In this document: positions 1 through 9,119 of the stretch, in pieces
How positions within the stretch are numbered: the stretch's first letter is position 1
Layout: every line of letters starts with the position of its first letter
Source: Elysia marginata
Taxonomy: Eukaryota; Mollusca; Gastropoda; Plakobranchidae
DNA: 24,730 nucleotides
NCBI GenBank assembly: GCA_019649035.1
Contig: BMAT01013419.1
Location: 5,666-30,395, forward strand
Reading direction: 5' to 3'
The notes under the pieces: model-generated
Seen by the model: only the letters and a program-made list of their open reading frames with translations
Told to the model about the DNA's origin: nothing
Database searches by the model: none
Translations under genes and position numbers: made by a program

Positions 1-49
1 CAAATGAATGATAACGTTTTAAATGCAATATAATAAAATAAGGATGCTT

Positions 50-179
50 ACTCTCTGTCTCTCTCACTCCCTCTCTCTGTCTCTGCCTCTGTCTCTGTCT
101 CTCTTTCTCCCTTTATCTCTCTTTCTCCCCCATCTCTCTTTCTCTCTCCCTCTCTCTCTCGTTCTCTATCTCTCTTTCT
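50..179. repeat. CT-rich compound microsatellite
   Basis: A stretch of about 130 bases made almost only of C and T on the plus strand, built of CTCT, CTGT and CTTT steps. The open frames across it, a Leu/Ser-rich one on the plus strand and an Arg/Glu-rich one on the minus strand, are translations of the repeat and not genes. It is a polypurine-polypyrimidine tract of the kind that recurs at 4.65, 8.9, 9.05, 14.2 and 15.3 kb. Confidence 0.95.
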
Positions 180-2019
180 ATGTAATATACTATGGTATAG
201 CATACGGTAAATATGAAGTGGCTCTTTGCTTACTCCGTTGGATAAAATCACAGCTAATTTATTCACTGTACTTAGTAAAATCTGGTCTATAGATTTTCTT
301 TCCTAGTCATCTGCTGCGCGATTTTTGTCATCTTTTCGGGATAACAAAAGCAACGAAATCTTGCATGGATATGAGTTGCTTTCCTTTTTTATTAAAATTG
401 TTTTGATTTGGAATTTTATGCTGTCTGCCAAGCAGTTATAATTTTCTGTCCGTAAAAAAATTATGAAGTGACCTAATAAAGAGAGCACCATTTGTTTTTC
501 GTATTGATTGAGCATAAGAAAATAATTTCAGACATCATTATAATGAAATTGCACGGCTTTGTTTTAATTTTGTTTCACTGCAAAGAAAAAAAACAACGTA
601 CAAAATAAATGAATGTTTTTTTTTTCGCCATATAAAATTATATAGAACGCCAGATACTAGGTTTCTTTTATGCCGATTGAAAATACTCTCAAGGGAGTTT
701 AGTTTTAAGCGATCCGCCAGCACAACATCTTGTTTACAAACAATCATCACAACTTCCGGACTACAATAAAATCTATACATATAATCTTTATAATAAAATC
801 GTAGGCTTTGAAGTTCTGTTTCTTTATCTTATACGAAGGAACTGCATAAAAGTGATATCAACAAAGTTAAAAACAAAAAAACTGACATGTTAAAAAAATC
901 TTACATGTGGAGAGTTTGAAACAAATTTTATCCTTAATGAAAAATTTGAAAGCTGCATCGGGAGAGATAAGGCTGAAGTTGAGCTGTGAAGTCTGAAGTC
1001 ATCTCTGTTGGATTGCTGACAACAAATTTCAAAATAAAAATTATGTAAAGCATTCCTATCTTATTCATAACTGTGAGGACTGGGTGCACAAACTTTCTAC
1101 AGAATGTCCGAGTTCTTTGGGGTTGGATTTATCAGCTCATGAAAGGCAAAACATCCTCGCACCTGGGTAAGGGTGACCTGATCTAGTGAAAACAGAATGT
1201 AGCTCTGGAATGTGGAGCTAACGATGCTTTCTAAAAACCAGCACGCATCTTTAAGCACAAAACAAACATATTTTCTCAGCCTACGTCGAAAGTGTAAAAC
1301 AACTACAGATCGGTTCTCAAAACAATAATAAAAGAAAATACTTTTTTTCATAGTTCAAAAAGATTTGTCTATCTTTGCTTTTAGTTGTAAAGGGGTGGGC
1401 GGTGGCCGCAAAGCAAAGTCTACTGTATTGTTTACGCTTTTTTGGGTTCATCTATACCACAGCATGAGGTTAATAAGTGCGAAGTGCAAATTACAAGCCA
1501 GGTAATCCAAAACATCAAATTCAAATTTTTGGCTTCTACATGGTTTTCAAATCAATATGTAAATGTACTAAAAGTATTCAGGTCAGACATTTGCAGTTTC
1601 TTTTATTTCAAAGTTCATTTAACCACCCATGGAAAGTAGAAAATGGCTTAAGAGTGAATACTCCGAAATAAAGTTAAACTTTTCTTCTCCATCCTGTCTA
1701 TCTGTCTTGTCTTCATATCGACCCACATCTTGTTTTTTCCCCTATATCTCTCTGAGTAAGTCTGAATATCTAATTATCTATGTTTGTGCGTCTTTCTGTC
1801 TATTTGTGTGACCTATCCCTTCCTATTTTTGCTGGAATCTCTCTCATCCAGCAATTCATAGCCAAATGAGCAAATGCCCACACCAATATAACAAAAACGT
1901 ACATAAAGGCCTAAATGAAAAAAAGATAAATGCACGAGATCATTATTCTGAAAAAAAAAACCCAACTATGGTTAATATAGTGGCAAAAGTAGTAGCCGCT
2001 GCAGAGGTATTAATACCAG
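180..2019. other. AT-rich DNA, no gene seen
   Basis: About 1.8 kb with only short frames (under 90 codons) on either strand and no recognisable protein motif. The minus-strand frame at 1097-1351 has no domain I recognise. There is no RNA gene or clear transposon end. It is best read as intergenic or intronic sequence. Confidence 0.6.
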
Positions 2020-2029
2020 TAGTAATAAT

Positions 2030-2110
2030 AATATGATAATATTTATTACTTATATAGCGATTTCCCTTTTTAAAAGCCCAAAGCGCCTTATAATATATTG
2101 GGTAAAACAG
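2030..2110. repeat. Degraded interspersed repeat with TATATAGCG / AAAGCGCC core
   Basis: An ATT-rich lead-in is followed by TATATAGCGA at about 2051-2060, a short spacer, and then CCCAAAGCGCCTTATAA at 2078-2094. From memory, a TATATAGCGC ... CAAAGCGCTTTACA block is a very common interspersed repeat in mollusc and other invertebrate genomes; this looks like a mutated copy. No ends or target duplications are visible, so its full extent is unknown. A repeat-library search would settle it. Confidence 0.45.
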
Positions 2111-2479
2111 TAACACAGATAACAATATAGTTGACATTAGAACATATTTAACTTAAACAAAAGATTTCTAATTAGGTAGACATACAATAAAGGCAGGTAA
2201 GAAAAAAAAGCAAAAATAATTATTGCAATGTAAATGATGACCATGGCTAAAAACAAATTCATAAAAAAGCTATAAAGAGGAGATAAATTATGCCTTGTAG
2301 TTAAGAGCAAGCTTCATTAAAAAGCTAAATGGTATAGATACAAGAAAGATAAATGGTACCTCTACCGAGGATAAAAAAGTTTTGATTTATGTACAGAACT
2401 ATGTAAACAGCTTCGATATTATGTCACAAGAGCTAATAAAAACTTGTTTTATTAACAGTCCTTTTAAATTAGGTGTTTT

Positions 2480-2700
2480 CACAATATGCTTCGGAAAACA
2501 AATATGTTTTTAGACTTCTTTTAAAAATTGACAGCATAAAAATGCTTTTCAAGTTTAACGGAATGGCATTTCATGTTATTGCACCTTGATATTCAAATGT
2601 TCTTTTCCCGAAAGACTTCAACTTGAAACAAGGTATTACGTACGAGATGTGTTCTTTCAGCAAGAACGTAGAGATCTATTAGGTGACTACCTTTTCAATT
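2480..2700. repeat. Possible continuation of the 2.03-2.11 kb repeat
   Basis: This stretch reads like the internal part of the same dispersed family, including the segment AAGAACGTAGAGATCT at about 2660-2675. The match is from recollection and is weak. No coding frame is kept, and between 2116 and 2480 nothing can be named. Treat it as a tentative repeat body. Confidence 0.22.
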
Positions 2701-3282
2701 TATTGCTAAGATAGGAAGGTGTCTCAGATATATTATTTTTGACAGTAATTTTGTGATCAACTCTAGTTTTGATTAGACGCAAGTGTAGTTCATGAAGAAC
2801 AGGTGTGATAGACGTTCCTTTGGGTATTCTTTTAATTATTATAGCAGTGACCGAGCTATCTTTTTGCCTAGGAACCCTGCAAGCAGAGAATTACACTAGT
2901 CTAATATTGATAAAACCAAAGAACACACAAGTTTTGCTGCAGATATGTTATGCCTTATTGCTGAAAATTTCCTTTATTCAAAATGACATGATTTAATAAT
3001 GTTAGAGATATGTTTGTCTGGTAAGAGCGTTGAATGTAGCTAATGAATGTTACTCAAACTTTCCAGCCTTACCCTGTTAGAATTTGTGTGTACAATTCTG
3101 AAATATGTATCGAGGATTATTACTTCGGTTGAAATGATTTTTTATCCTGATCTCTAAGGAAGACAAGAAAGAGTAATGTGGCGAACCTTCGTAGAATGGA
3201 AACGGGTGGAAAAGCAATACATTTTTAAAACAATTTTAAGTAACAACGAAAGAAAGTAAATAGCCTTTTTATTTAGCGCCTT
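2701..3282. other. AT-rich DNA, nothing recognised
   Basis: Only a 63-codon frame (2805-2996, plus strand) is open. It is hydrophobic but has no recognisable family motif. No repeat structure is visible apart from short A/T runs. Confidence 0.5.
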
Positions 3283-3383
3283 ATCCACTCAATAAAGACC
3301 GAGAAGAATGGCGACGCACCATAGCATCCAACCACTGGCAAGAGACGGAACAGCGATTGATTGATTGATTGATCCACTCAATA
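3283..3383 (+). mobile_element. 5'-truncated LINE insertion with perfect 12-bp target-site duplication
   Basis: The 12-mer ATCCACTCAATA occurs at 3283-3294 and again at 3372-3383, flanking a 77-bp insert at 3295-3371. The insert reads on the plus strand as the end of a protein, DREEWRRTIASNHW followed by QETEQRLID and a stop. A D-R-x-x-W-R stretch near the C-terminus is typical of non-LTR retrotransposon reverse transcriptases. The insert ends in a (GATT)n tail, as in RTE-like elements. The protein therefore runs straight into the tail, and its TGA stop is made by the tail repeat itself. Perfect flanking repeats suggest a fairly young target-primed insertion that copied only the last 77 bp. 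The clade is an inference. Confidence 0.82.
3356..3371 (+). repeat. (GATT)4 LINE tail
   Basis: Four GATT units form the 3' end of the 77-bp LINE insert. They directly abut the right copy of the target-site duplication, which identifies them as the element's tail and not as an independent microsatellite. Confidence 0.85.
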
Positions 3384-3431
3384 TCTACAAGTGCTTTCAA
3401 CGGGTCCAAAGACTGGCCATTACCAACATTG

Positions 3432-3651
3432 TTTTTTTTTATAAACTCACAGAGGAGTTAAAGCGTATTTCTCTAGCGCACTGTGAAGATGTTTTACTGC
3501 TTACAACGCACACTCAACTAGTGCCTAAGTTCTAAAACATGTTTGTAAAAAGTCTTTCTCGGGCAATATAATATCAACCCGCCGAAACAGGGATTCGATC
3601 CCCGGACCTCTCAGTTCGAAAGCCGAGTGTCTACCACTAGACCACGATGCT
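3432..3651 (-). repeat. tRNA-Glu-like SINE head with possible body and poly(A) tail
   Basis: The minus strand from about 3648 down to 3575 has an A box (TGGTCTAGTGGTAGA), an anticodon arm CTCGG / CTGAG around a loop holding TTC, and a B box (GGGATCGAATCCC) with a good T stem. These parts resemble tRNA-Glu(TTC). Against a working tRNA, the anticodon loop has eight bases and the two expected acceptor strands do not pair. It therefore looks like a tRNA-derived SINE head or a tRNA pseudogene. Downstream on the minus strand a run of A (T on the plus strand at 3432-3440) could be the tail of a SINE of about 220 bp. No target duplication was found. Confidence 0.6.
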
Positions 3652-3671
3652 ATATACAAAGAAAATTATGT

Positions 3672-4031
3672 TTCATAGCCGAAAGCAGTCTCAAGATTTC
3701 ACATCTTAGTTCCAGCAGGCCAATACATCTTAGTTCCAACAGGCCATTACATCTTAGTTTCAGCAGGCCATTCCATGCCAGAGCAAGTTCAACTCTCACT
3801 TAAGAGCATTACAATAGGGCTGCATGTCAAGCTCTGAATACGAGCATTCCATAATTACTCACAGCAATGCCTATAGCCGGTACCCATTTTACAGATGCGT
3901 TAACTAAAGAGAGTGAATAAAAGTTGCTCTCTCATGGCAATTTAAATTAACAAGAGCATATTTGAGAACTGGACCCTCTAACACCAGATCACGAGTCCGA
4001 CATTCAAACGACTAAGCAACGCTGCTCCAAT
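3672..4031 (-). repeat. Old tRNA-derived SINE-like element, copy 1
   Basis: This stretch aligns by eye over its whole length with the element at 7755-8055. Shared blocks include GCCGAA(A/G)GCAGTCTCA, AGAGCATTACA, GCATTCCA/ACATTCCA, GCCTATAGCC.GTACCC and CGAGTCCGAC. In the minus-strand sense the tRNA-like head is at about 4031-3960 and is badly decayed, since the B-box region no longer reads cleanly. The 3' part ends near 3678. Copy 1 is more diverged than copy 2 and carries an internal 24-bp expansion. Confidence 0.72.
3701..3772. repeat. Three tandem 24-bp units inside SINE copy 1
   Basis: Units lie at 3701-3724, 3725-3748 and 3749-3772. Each begins ACATCTTAGTT and ends CAGGCCAT/CAGGCCAAT, with one to three differences between units. 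The matching place in the 7755-8055 copy has a single unit (ACATATTTACCCCAGCAGG), so the triplication arose in this copy or its lineage. Confidence 0.9.
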
Positions 4032-4034
4032 TAG

Positions 4035-4645
4035 CTCTGCTTTTCATTTCCTCTTTACAGGATGAACTGAGTTCTTTTTAGACATGCACACACAAATTCC
4101 TACAACGCCTGTGGAAAGTTTTATCAATCTCTCACGAAATTGCATCTAAGGACACATCTGGCTGCAAGAAAATGATTAAGCGAGGATCCTTGTTAAGTGT
4201 CGTTTGTATTTTAAACACGATGTTTCTTTTGCTAAGCATAAGCAAAAAGAATAATGAGGTAAAGATATGTGTAAAGAAGACGCATAAAATACAGTCAACC
4301 AAAAGACTGCGAGTAATTACTTTCAATATATCTTTAACTATGTTACTCTTTCACGGCTATACGAATGGTCTGCATAATGTAAATAACCAGGTGTCAAGGG
4401 TAGAAGAGCCATGATCAAGCGATTTGTCCAGGAAGTCTTTGGGCCGAAGAGCGAAGGCTCACAGGCTGCTGGATTAAAGAAGAAGTCCAGGAAGGCAATC
4501 AAATTTTCAGTTTCAAGTTTATTCAGTCTACATTAGTACATGTATTGAAAATAAGCAATTATCAGTCAGGCTGAAAGATTCAAACATTATGAAAGTAAAG
4601 TACACTCTTATAGGTTACCAATACATGTAATAGAGAAATGAAATA
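4035..4645. other. AT-rich DNA, no gene seen
   Basis: Two opposed frames of 64 and 80 codons (4132-4326 minus, 4172-4414 plus) overlap each other and show no known motif. Neither has flanking splice signals that would make a convincing exon. Confidence 0.5.
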
Positions 4646-4649
4646 TTAT

Positions 4650-4660
4650 CTCTCTCTATC

Positions 4661-4691
<31 letters not shown>

Positions 4692-4692
4692 A
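4650..4692. repeat. (CT)n/(CTAT)n microsatellite
   Basis: About 43 bases of CT dinucleotides with two CTAT interruptions. Confidence 0.95.
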
Positions 4693-5532
4693 CTTGTGTA
4701 GCACTCTTTCCATTTGGTCAGAGCAAACATGAAATGCATACACTCCTCTTTTTACAGCCCGCTCAACGAAACACCTTATCCTAATGTGTCCTTGATTTAA
4801 TAAAAAAGATTCAATTACAATAATCTTTGAATTCTAGTTCCATTGAAATGTTTTACGGCTTGTTACTGATTTTATAATTAGTTCACAAAAAGACTCATAG
4901 TTACTTACACCTCTGAAATAGGTCAAAGTAGAAAGAAATGTTTATTGTATTTACTTAACTATCATGGTGTCTTTTGACTTTTTCCTTTTTACAATTCTTG
5001 TCTTTTATATCAAAACTAGTTCAAACTTTATCACTGCAAGTGCAGACTTGAGATATATCATCTTCAATTAAAAATATTAATTCGTAAACTTTTGTTTAGA
5101 TTTTATAATTGTTTTCGATTTTAATTTTTAATTTTCCTCACACATTTTTGTAAGTGTATGCAAAAGGTTAAGGTTAGAGAAGTTAGTAATTTAGCTGCAT
5201 TAAAACAGAGAAGTGCCTCATTAAAGCAGTCTGGTTATTTTTTTAGTATAACTTGAATCCCCTTCTTCAAAGTTCATCATTAATGTGATTGCATGAACTG
5301 CACCTCACAGCCGGCTTTCAAATTGCTCTGCTGTGTTTCAATTAGATTGTGCTCAAGAACCTTTCTGAGGACTCTTATTTAGCTCTATTACATGTGTTTT
5401 TAAGCAAAATGTCCTGAAGCTCAATCCGTCATCAGTCAAGTTCACTACAATTTTCCGTTTTACCACTGTTTATCGTACTCGTCTACATGTATCCGCGTTA
5501 ATCGCGAGCTAGCGTTTACTGTTTAGACAGAC
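4693..5532. other. AT-rich DNA, nothing recognised
   Basis: No frame of 60 codons or more is open here, and no repeat or RNA structure stands out. Confidence 0.5.
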
Positions 5533-5715
5533 TTAGCCATGGACAATAAAGAGACTTACTGATGAAGACAATAGAGACCATTCGTTATTGGCCCGCTCAG
5601 GAGGGTGAAGCCCATAGGGTAGGAAATCCAGGATGGCCGATGGGCTAACGGGGCCCGTTAGACAATCATCTGCTGTAGAACCAACGCCACCTATGGGTGT
5701 TACAACTTCAAACAT
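5533..5715 (-). other. GC-richer block with an open minus-strand frame; exon or repeat fragment
   Basis: The composition changes sharply from the AT-rich surroundings, with blocks such as GGGGCCCGTTAG near 5649-5660. The minus strand is open for 60 codons and contains proline- and glycine-rich stretches (PIGGVGS, GPVSPSAILDFLPYGLHPPE). On the minus strand a consensus-like splice donor GTAAGT lies at 5559-5554. No convincing acceptor was found upstream. I do not recognise the peptide. It may be a single exon, or a piece of a GC-richer dispersed repeat; the second seems at least as likely. Confidence 0.25.
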
Positions 5716-5964
5716 TATCGCCCGTGTGCAAAGTCACCAATGTACAAAGAAGAGAAGGTTAAAGGATACTCAAGTCATAAAAGAAATATAGAATAACAAA
5801 CTACACTCAAACCAAAACGCAAGTGTGACGACTCAGCAAAACAAACCGTGACAAAACCACTAAAACAATAAAGAAAGCTTTGAATAATATGTTTTACAGT
5901 TACACTGTGAAAAAACCCACCATCATAAGCACTATCTTGCCCTTACATACCACTGCAAACATCA

Positions 5965-6470
5965 AAACTTCACGATTGTAAAGTTTCAGTAAAATTGAAG
6001 AGAGTGCTGTTGAACTCGAATGATTTTAAGATGAGTAACCCTATCACAGATTGGTCATATTTGGAGGTCAGAAGAGTTGTAAGATTTTTTCTTGCTTTCT
6101 AAAGCAATGGAATCTTCTAAAATACACAGACAAAATAGCATAAACATGTCTTTGTGGTGAGGGTGCTATTTCAAATATAGCAGGAGAATGAAGATACGGA
6201 AGAATGCCTTAAAAGTCGGAGTTTCTTATATGCGATGAATTGGACTGAAAGCCGAATTTGATAGAAAACTATGGTTTTATGAAATAGTCCATGACATTTT
6301 GGGATATTGGGAAGTGTCTGCACGATGGTTTCCAGAAGAGTTAACGGAGAATCATCAGCTTCAAAGGGTTGAAATTTCAAAGCACCTTCTGCCCAATGGC
6401 AAAAAGACAATAGAGACAGGAAGAGGTGTATATTGACGCAGGGCCTGGTGGAGACTTTGGAACCTTTTCT
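5965..6470 (+). mobile_element. Decayed mariner fragment, same subfamily as the 16.0-17.35 kb element
   Basis: The 5' part (about 5970-6033) lines up with the leader of the 16-kb element, through AGTTTCAGTA..ATTGA and a start ATG. The next codons read SNPIT.DWSYLEVRRVVRFF, a mariner transposase N-terminus. A second block, about 6290-6465, matches the DNA around the WVPKMLTE region of the 16-kb copy: GACATTTTGGGATAT, GTTAACGGAGAATCA, AGCTTCAAAGG and GGGCCTGGTGGAGA. The middle is rearranged or partly deleted, there are frameshifts and stops, and all sequence beyond the first catalytic region is missing. No terminal inverted repeats were found. Confidence 0.75.
6031..6470 (+). pseudogene. Mariner transposase remnant (N-terminal part)
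   Basis: The ATG at 6031 starts a frame that reads MSNPITDWSYLEVRRVVRFF, then shifts frame and meets stops within about 30 codons. Later matches to the DNA-binding and linker region of the 16-kb transposase are seen only at DNA level. None of the catalytic Asp motifs is present. It cannot make a transposase. Confidence 0.7.
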
Positions 6471-6495
6471 TTCTAAGCTTTGTATGCGTGCTTCC

Positions 6496-6647
6496 ACTTG
6501 TTCTCTGTATCAGCGCTTTCACTTGTTCACTCTATCAGCGCTTTCACTTGTTCTCTGTATCAGCGCTTTTACTAATGTTCTCTGTATCAGCGCTTTCACT
6601 TGTTCTCGGCATCAGCGCTTTCACTTGTTCTCGGCATCAGCGCTTTC
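6496..6647. repeat. 25-bp tandem array, six units, with AGCGCT core
   Basis: Units start at 6496, 6521, 6546, 6571, 6598 and 6623, each of the form ACTTGTTCTCTGTATCAGCG followed by CTTTC. The fourth unit is 27 bp. The last two share the GGCATCAG variant, so the newest duplication is probably at the right end. Because 25 is not a multiple of three, frames crossing it give shifting versions of CISAFT / LYQRFH peptides. Those frames are not genes. The array starts about 25 bp after the mariner remnant stops. Confidence 0.95.
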
Positions 6648-6662
6648 ACATTATGTGTTATA

Positions 6663-7754
6663 AGCGATTCCAGCTGACAACTTTTTTACAGGTCCCGGGC
6701 CAACCGATTCTTCCATACCAGCATTGCAATATGCGCGCAGCTTTAGAGTGCATTGCTTGCTTTAACTTACTAGCAATGGTCAGGTACGGGCAAGGTCAAT
6801 TTATCAAATTATTTGGTGCGAGGGGGGTGGGGGGTGGCGCCAGAAAAAGCACGGCATCCTTGCAAGTAAAATTTAATACATCTTTTTTTTTTATTTAAAA
6901 ATTTTAATTTTAGATTATGTTCTCCCATTTCGATTTTGACAAACCTTTACCCTCAATCAGCAAGATGCAGTGACAAAATGATAGAAAACAATTAGTTTGA
7001 GATCCAGATCTTCTTTTCCTGGACCAATATACCAAATGAACTTGCAGGTCGACGCGATATTGCCTTGCACAAAAGAAGCAATGCATTGCACCGCATCTCA
7101 AAGTTACAGAGAGTTTATGACTCATTGCAATCTCTACTCAAAATCCTTTTTGCAACCAATGGCTGAAACTTGGACCTGAAGATGACGAGTTAATAGACAA
7201 GAACATAAAACCAGTTCCATTGTCGTCGTTATTAACCAAAATTGACAACTGTCTTTTGCAAGCAAGAAAACTCTTTTAGCTCTACATAGTTCATGCCTAC
7301 GCCTAAATTGAAAGTAAAAGAAAATAGTTTTTGAGAAGAAAACAAAACCGTCTTATAGATGACAATAGCAATTATACAAATGTTGTTTAAAATGTATTAA
7401 TATCAGTGTATATAAGTATAAATAGTTATTGTATTTCGAATTGACATTCTTATGTATAAGCTTCTCGGTACTTTATGGTGCATCTCGTTTATGATAAATG
7501 GTAAAATTATATAGGCTACCTGGTCTGGCAGGAAGAAAAGCTGCTGTGTTTGTTGACTTTTTGTGGTTATGTCTTTAAAACCCTTAGAACTTCTAAGAAA
7601 AGGTTAGTTTTTAGAAATCGAAAAGATACGTTCTTTAGCTTTAAGCCTTTCTTCACTTCTTTGAAACATTTTGGAATCTGTGGACGAAAAACATTGACAT
7701 GCCCAGAACTAAGAGACTGAATATATAATAATTAAATATGTTTAAAGTCCTCCA
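6663..7754. other. AT-rich DNA, no gene seen
   Basis: Short frames only. A G-rich patch at about 6820-6838 (GAGGGGGGTGGGGGGTGG) stands out in otherwise AT-rich sequence. The minus-strand frame 6910-7125 and the plus-strand frame 6997-7179 overlap, and neither carries a known motif. Confidence 0.5.
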
Positions 7755-8055
7755 CCGCCGAAGGCAGTCTCATGACTTTACATATTTACCCCAGCAGGTC
7801 TATACACACCAAAGCCAATTCAACTCATATTTCAGAGCATTACAGTATGGCAGCCTGTTAGGCGCTCAAATACTAACATTCCACATATTTCAAGCACTGC
7901 CTTTAGCCAGTACCCGTTTTACACGTGGGTGGACTGGGGAAAGTTAGGGTAAATTGCTTTCCCAAGGCCATTGCAACATGACATGGTCGGCAATCGAACC
8001 CACGACCTCCAGATCTCAAGTCCGACGCGCTAACTACTCTGCCACGCTGCCTCCA
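7755..8055 (-). repeat. tRNA-derived SINE-like element, copy 2
   Basis: In the minus-strand sense the head (about 8055-7985) has an A box TGGCAGAGTAGTTAG, an anticodon arm TCGGA / TCTGG around loop CTTGAGA (anticodon TGA), and a B box GGGTTCGATTGCC. By eye it is nearest to tRNA-Ser(TGA), without a long variable arm. The body then matches copy 1 at 3672-4031. A segment near 7915-7940 (ACCCGTTTTACACGTGGG) resembles conserved core blocks I recall from invertebrate SINEs. The frame at 7738-7947 lies wholly inside this element and is spurious. No target duplication was identified. Confidence 0.78.
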
Positions 8056-8888
8056 TGTTGGCTATAAAGATAAAATCGTGACGAGCTAATTTAAGTATTT
8101 GTGTCATTGATATTGCTGCTTGCGTTTTTGTTGATATTATCGTTTTAGTTCATTCTTTCTCTGTATTTATACAACTTTGTGGTTCTGTAAGATGATTATA
8201 CCTATTTCAATACACTTTGGTCAACTGTTAAAAGTGACGCTTAATGAATTTTAGTTCTAAGGAAGAAATATGAGGGTTTTGATTAGTCAACTTCTACGTA
8301 CAGAAGTTTTCCCAAACCACTTTTAACTCTGAAAATATGAAGCACGCCTTTCACCCCTTCCTTAGTCGAACACGACGAAAAGAAAAAGAAAAATTCGAAT
8401 GAAGTAATGATGGAAATCGACAAGCGGTCCAGTCGAAAAACTAATTGAGAGACATTGGCACTTGCTCACTTGTTCAAAGGAGCCTTTCATTCTTGGGCTC
8501 ACCGCGATAATGATCCTTACTGAACAAGTGCTAACTTCTCTACGATTTCTCGGTATCGATCAAAATGAAAGCCTTGGGCGAATGATGGGGAATGAAGTGT
8601 GCACATTCACTCTTCACCTTCCTTTTTTCACGATTAGATTTTTACGATAACTGACGGATTTCCCGGTTCACAACCCCGGCCCTCTACTTTTCAAGGAGGT
8701 TGAGAGATTTCAAACGATATTCAAACGGAATTTAAATGTGTGAAGCTATGTTAAAATTATTTGTAATAAGTCATACATTCTGCATTTTTATATGGTAGAT
8801 TTCTTCACTGAAACTCAGTAAAAGGCAACGATGCAGTTCGTAAACACTCTAGATGTAATTATAGCTTTAAAGACACGTGAACGCCAGA
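8056..8888. other. AT-rich DNA, nothing recognised
   Basis: One 62-codon plus-strand frame (8462-8650) has no known motif. No repeat structure is evident. Confidence 0.5.
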
Positions 8889-8890
8889 GA

Positions 8891-8919
8891 CACAGAGAGA
8901 GAGAGAGAGAGAGGGGGGG
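8891..8919. repeat. (GA)n microsatellite ending in G7
   Basis: GA dinucleotides run from about 8891 and pass into seven G residues at 8913-8919. Confidence 0.9.
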
Positions 8920-8960
8920 TGTGAAGGAGACTGAGACTATGCATACATATATAGGCATGT

Positions 8961-8992
8961 TAACTGTTCAGATATCATAGTTATAAATAACA
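8961..8992. repeat. 32-bp dispersed repeat beside GA microsatellites, copy A
   Basis: TAACTGTT, one base, then AGATATCATAGTTATAAATA and ACA. The same 32 bases with one mismatch occur at 14345-14376. Both copies lie 40-55 bp after a GA-rich microsatellite, so they may be part of one larger dispersed element. Confidence 0.85.
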
Positions 8993-9050
8993 ATTCCAAA
9001 GAGGTTAAAAAAGGAGAAAGTCAAATAATATTTTAAGAAAGTGACAAGCA

Positions 9051-9115
9051 AAGAGAGAAAGAGAGAGAGACAGACAGACAGAGACAGAGACAGAGACAGA
9101 GAAAGAGAGAGAGAG
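9051..9115. repeat. (GA)n/(CAGA)n microsatellite
   Basis: GAGA, GACAGACAGA and GAGACA units over about 65 bases. The Leu/Ser-rich minus-strand frame at 8968-9219 is a product of this repeat. Confidence 0.95.
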
Positions 9116-9119
9116 TTGA

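Noticed and set aside
23-292. Leu/Ser-rich plus-strand frame and Arg/Glu-rich minus-strand frame over the first 300 bases
   Set aside because: Both are translations of the CT microsatellite.
3575-3648. A functional tRNA-Glu gene
   Set aside because: The acceptor strands do not pair and the anticodon loop has eight bases. It is kept only as a tRNA-derived repeat head.
3701-3772. A CRISPR-like array (three 24-bp repeats)
   Set aside because: The repeats are directly adjacent with no spacers and lie inside a SINE-like element in an animal-type genome.
6171-6497. 108-codon minus-strand frame
   Set aside because: It is antisense to the decayed mariner remnant and has no motif of its own.
6433-6898. 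Two overlapping plus-strand frames with repeated LYQRFH / CISAFT peptides
   Set aside because: They are translations of the 25-bp tandem array. The unit length moves each unit into another frame, so the repeated peptides are an artefact.
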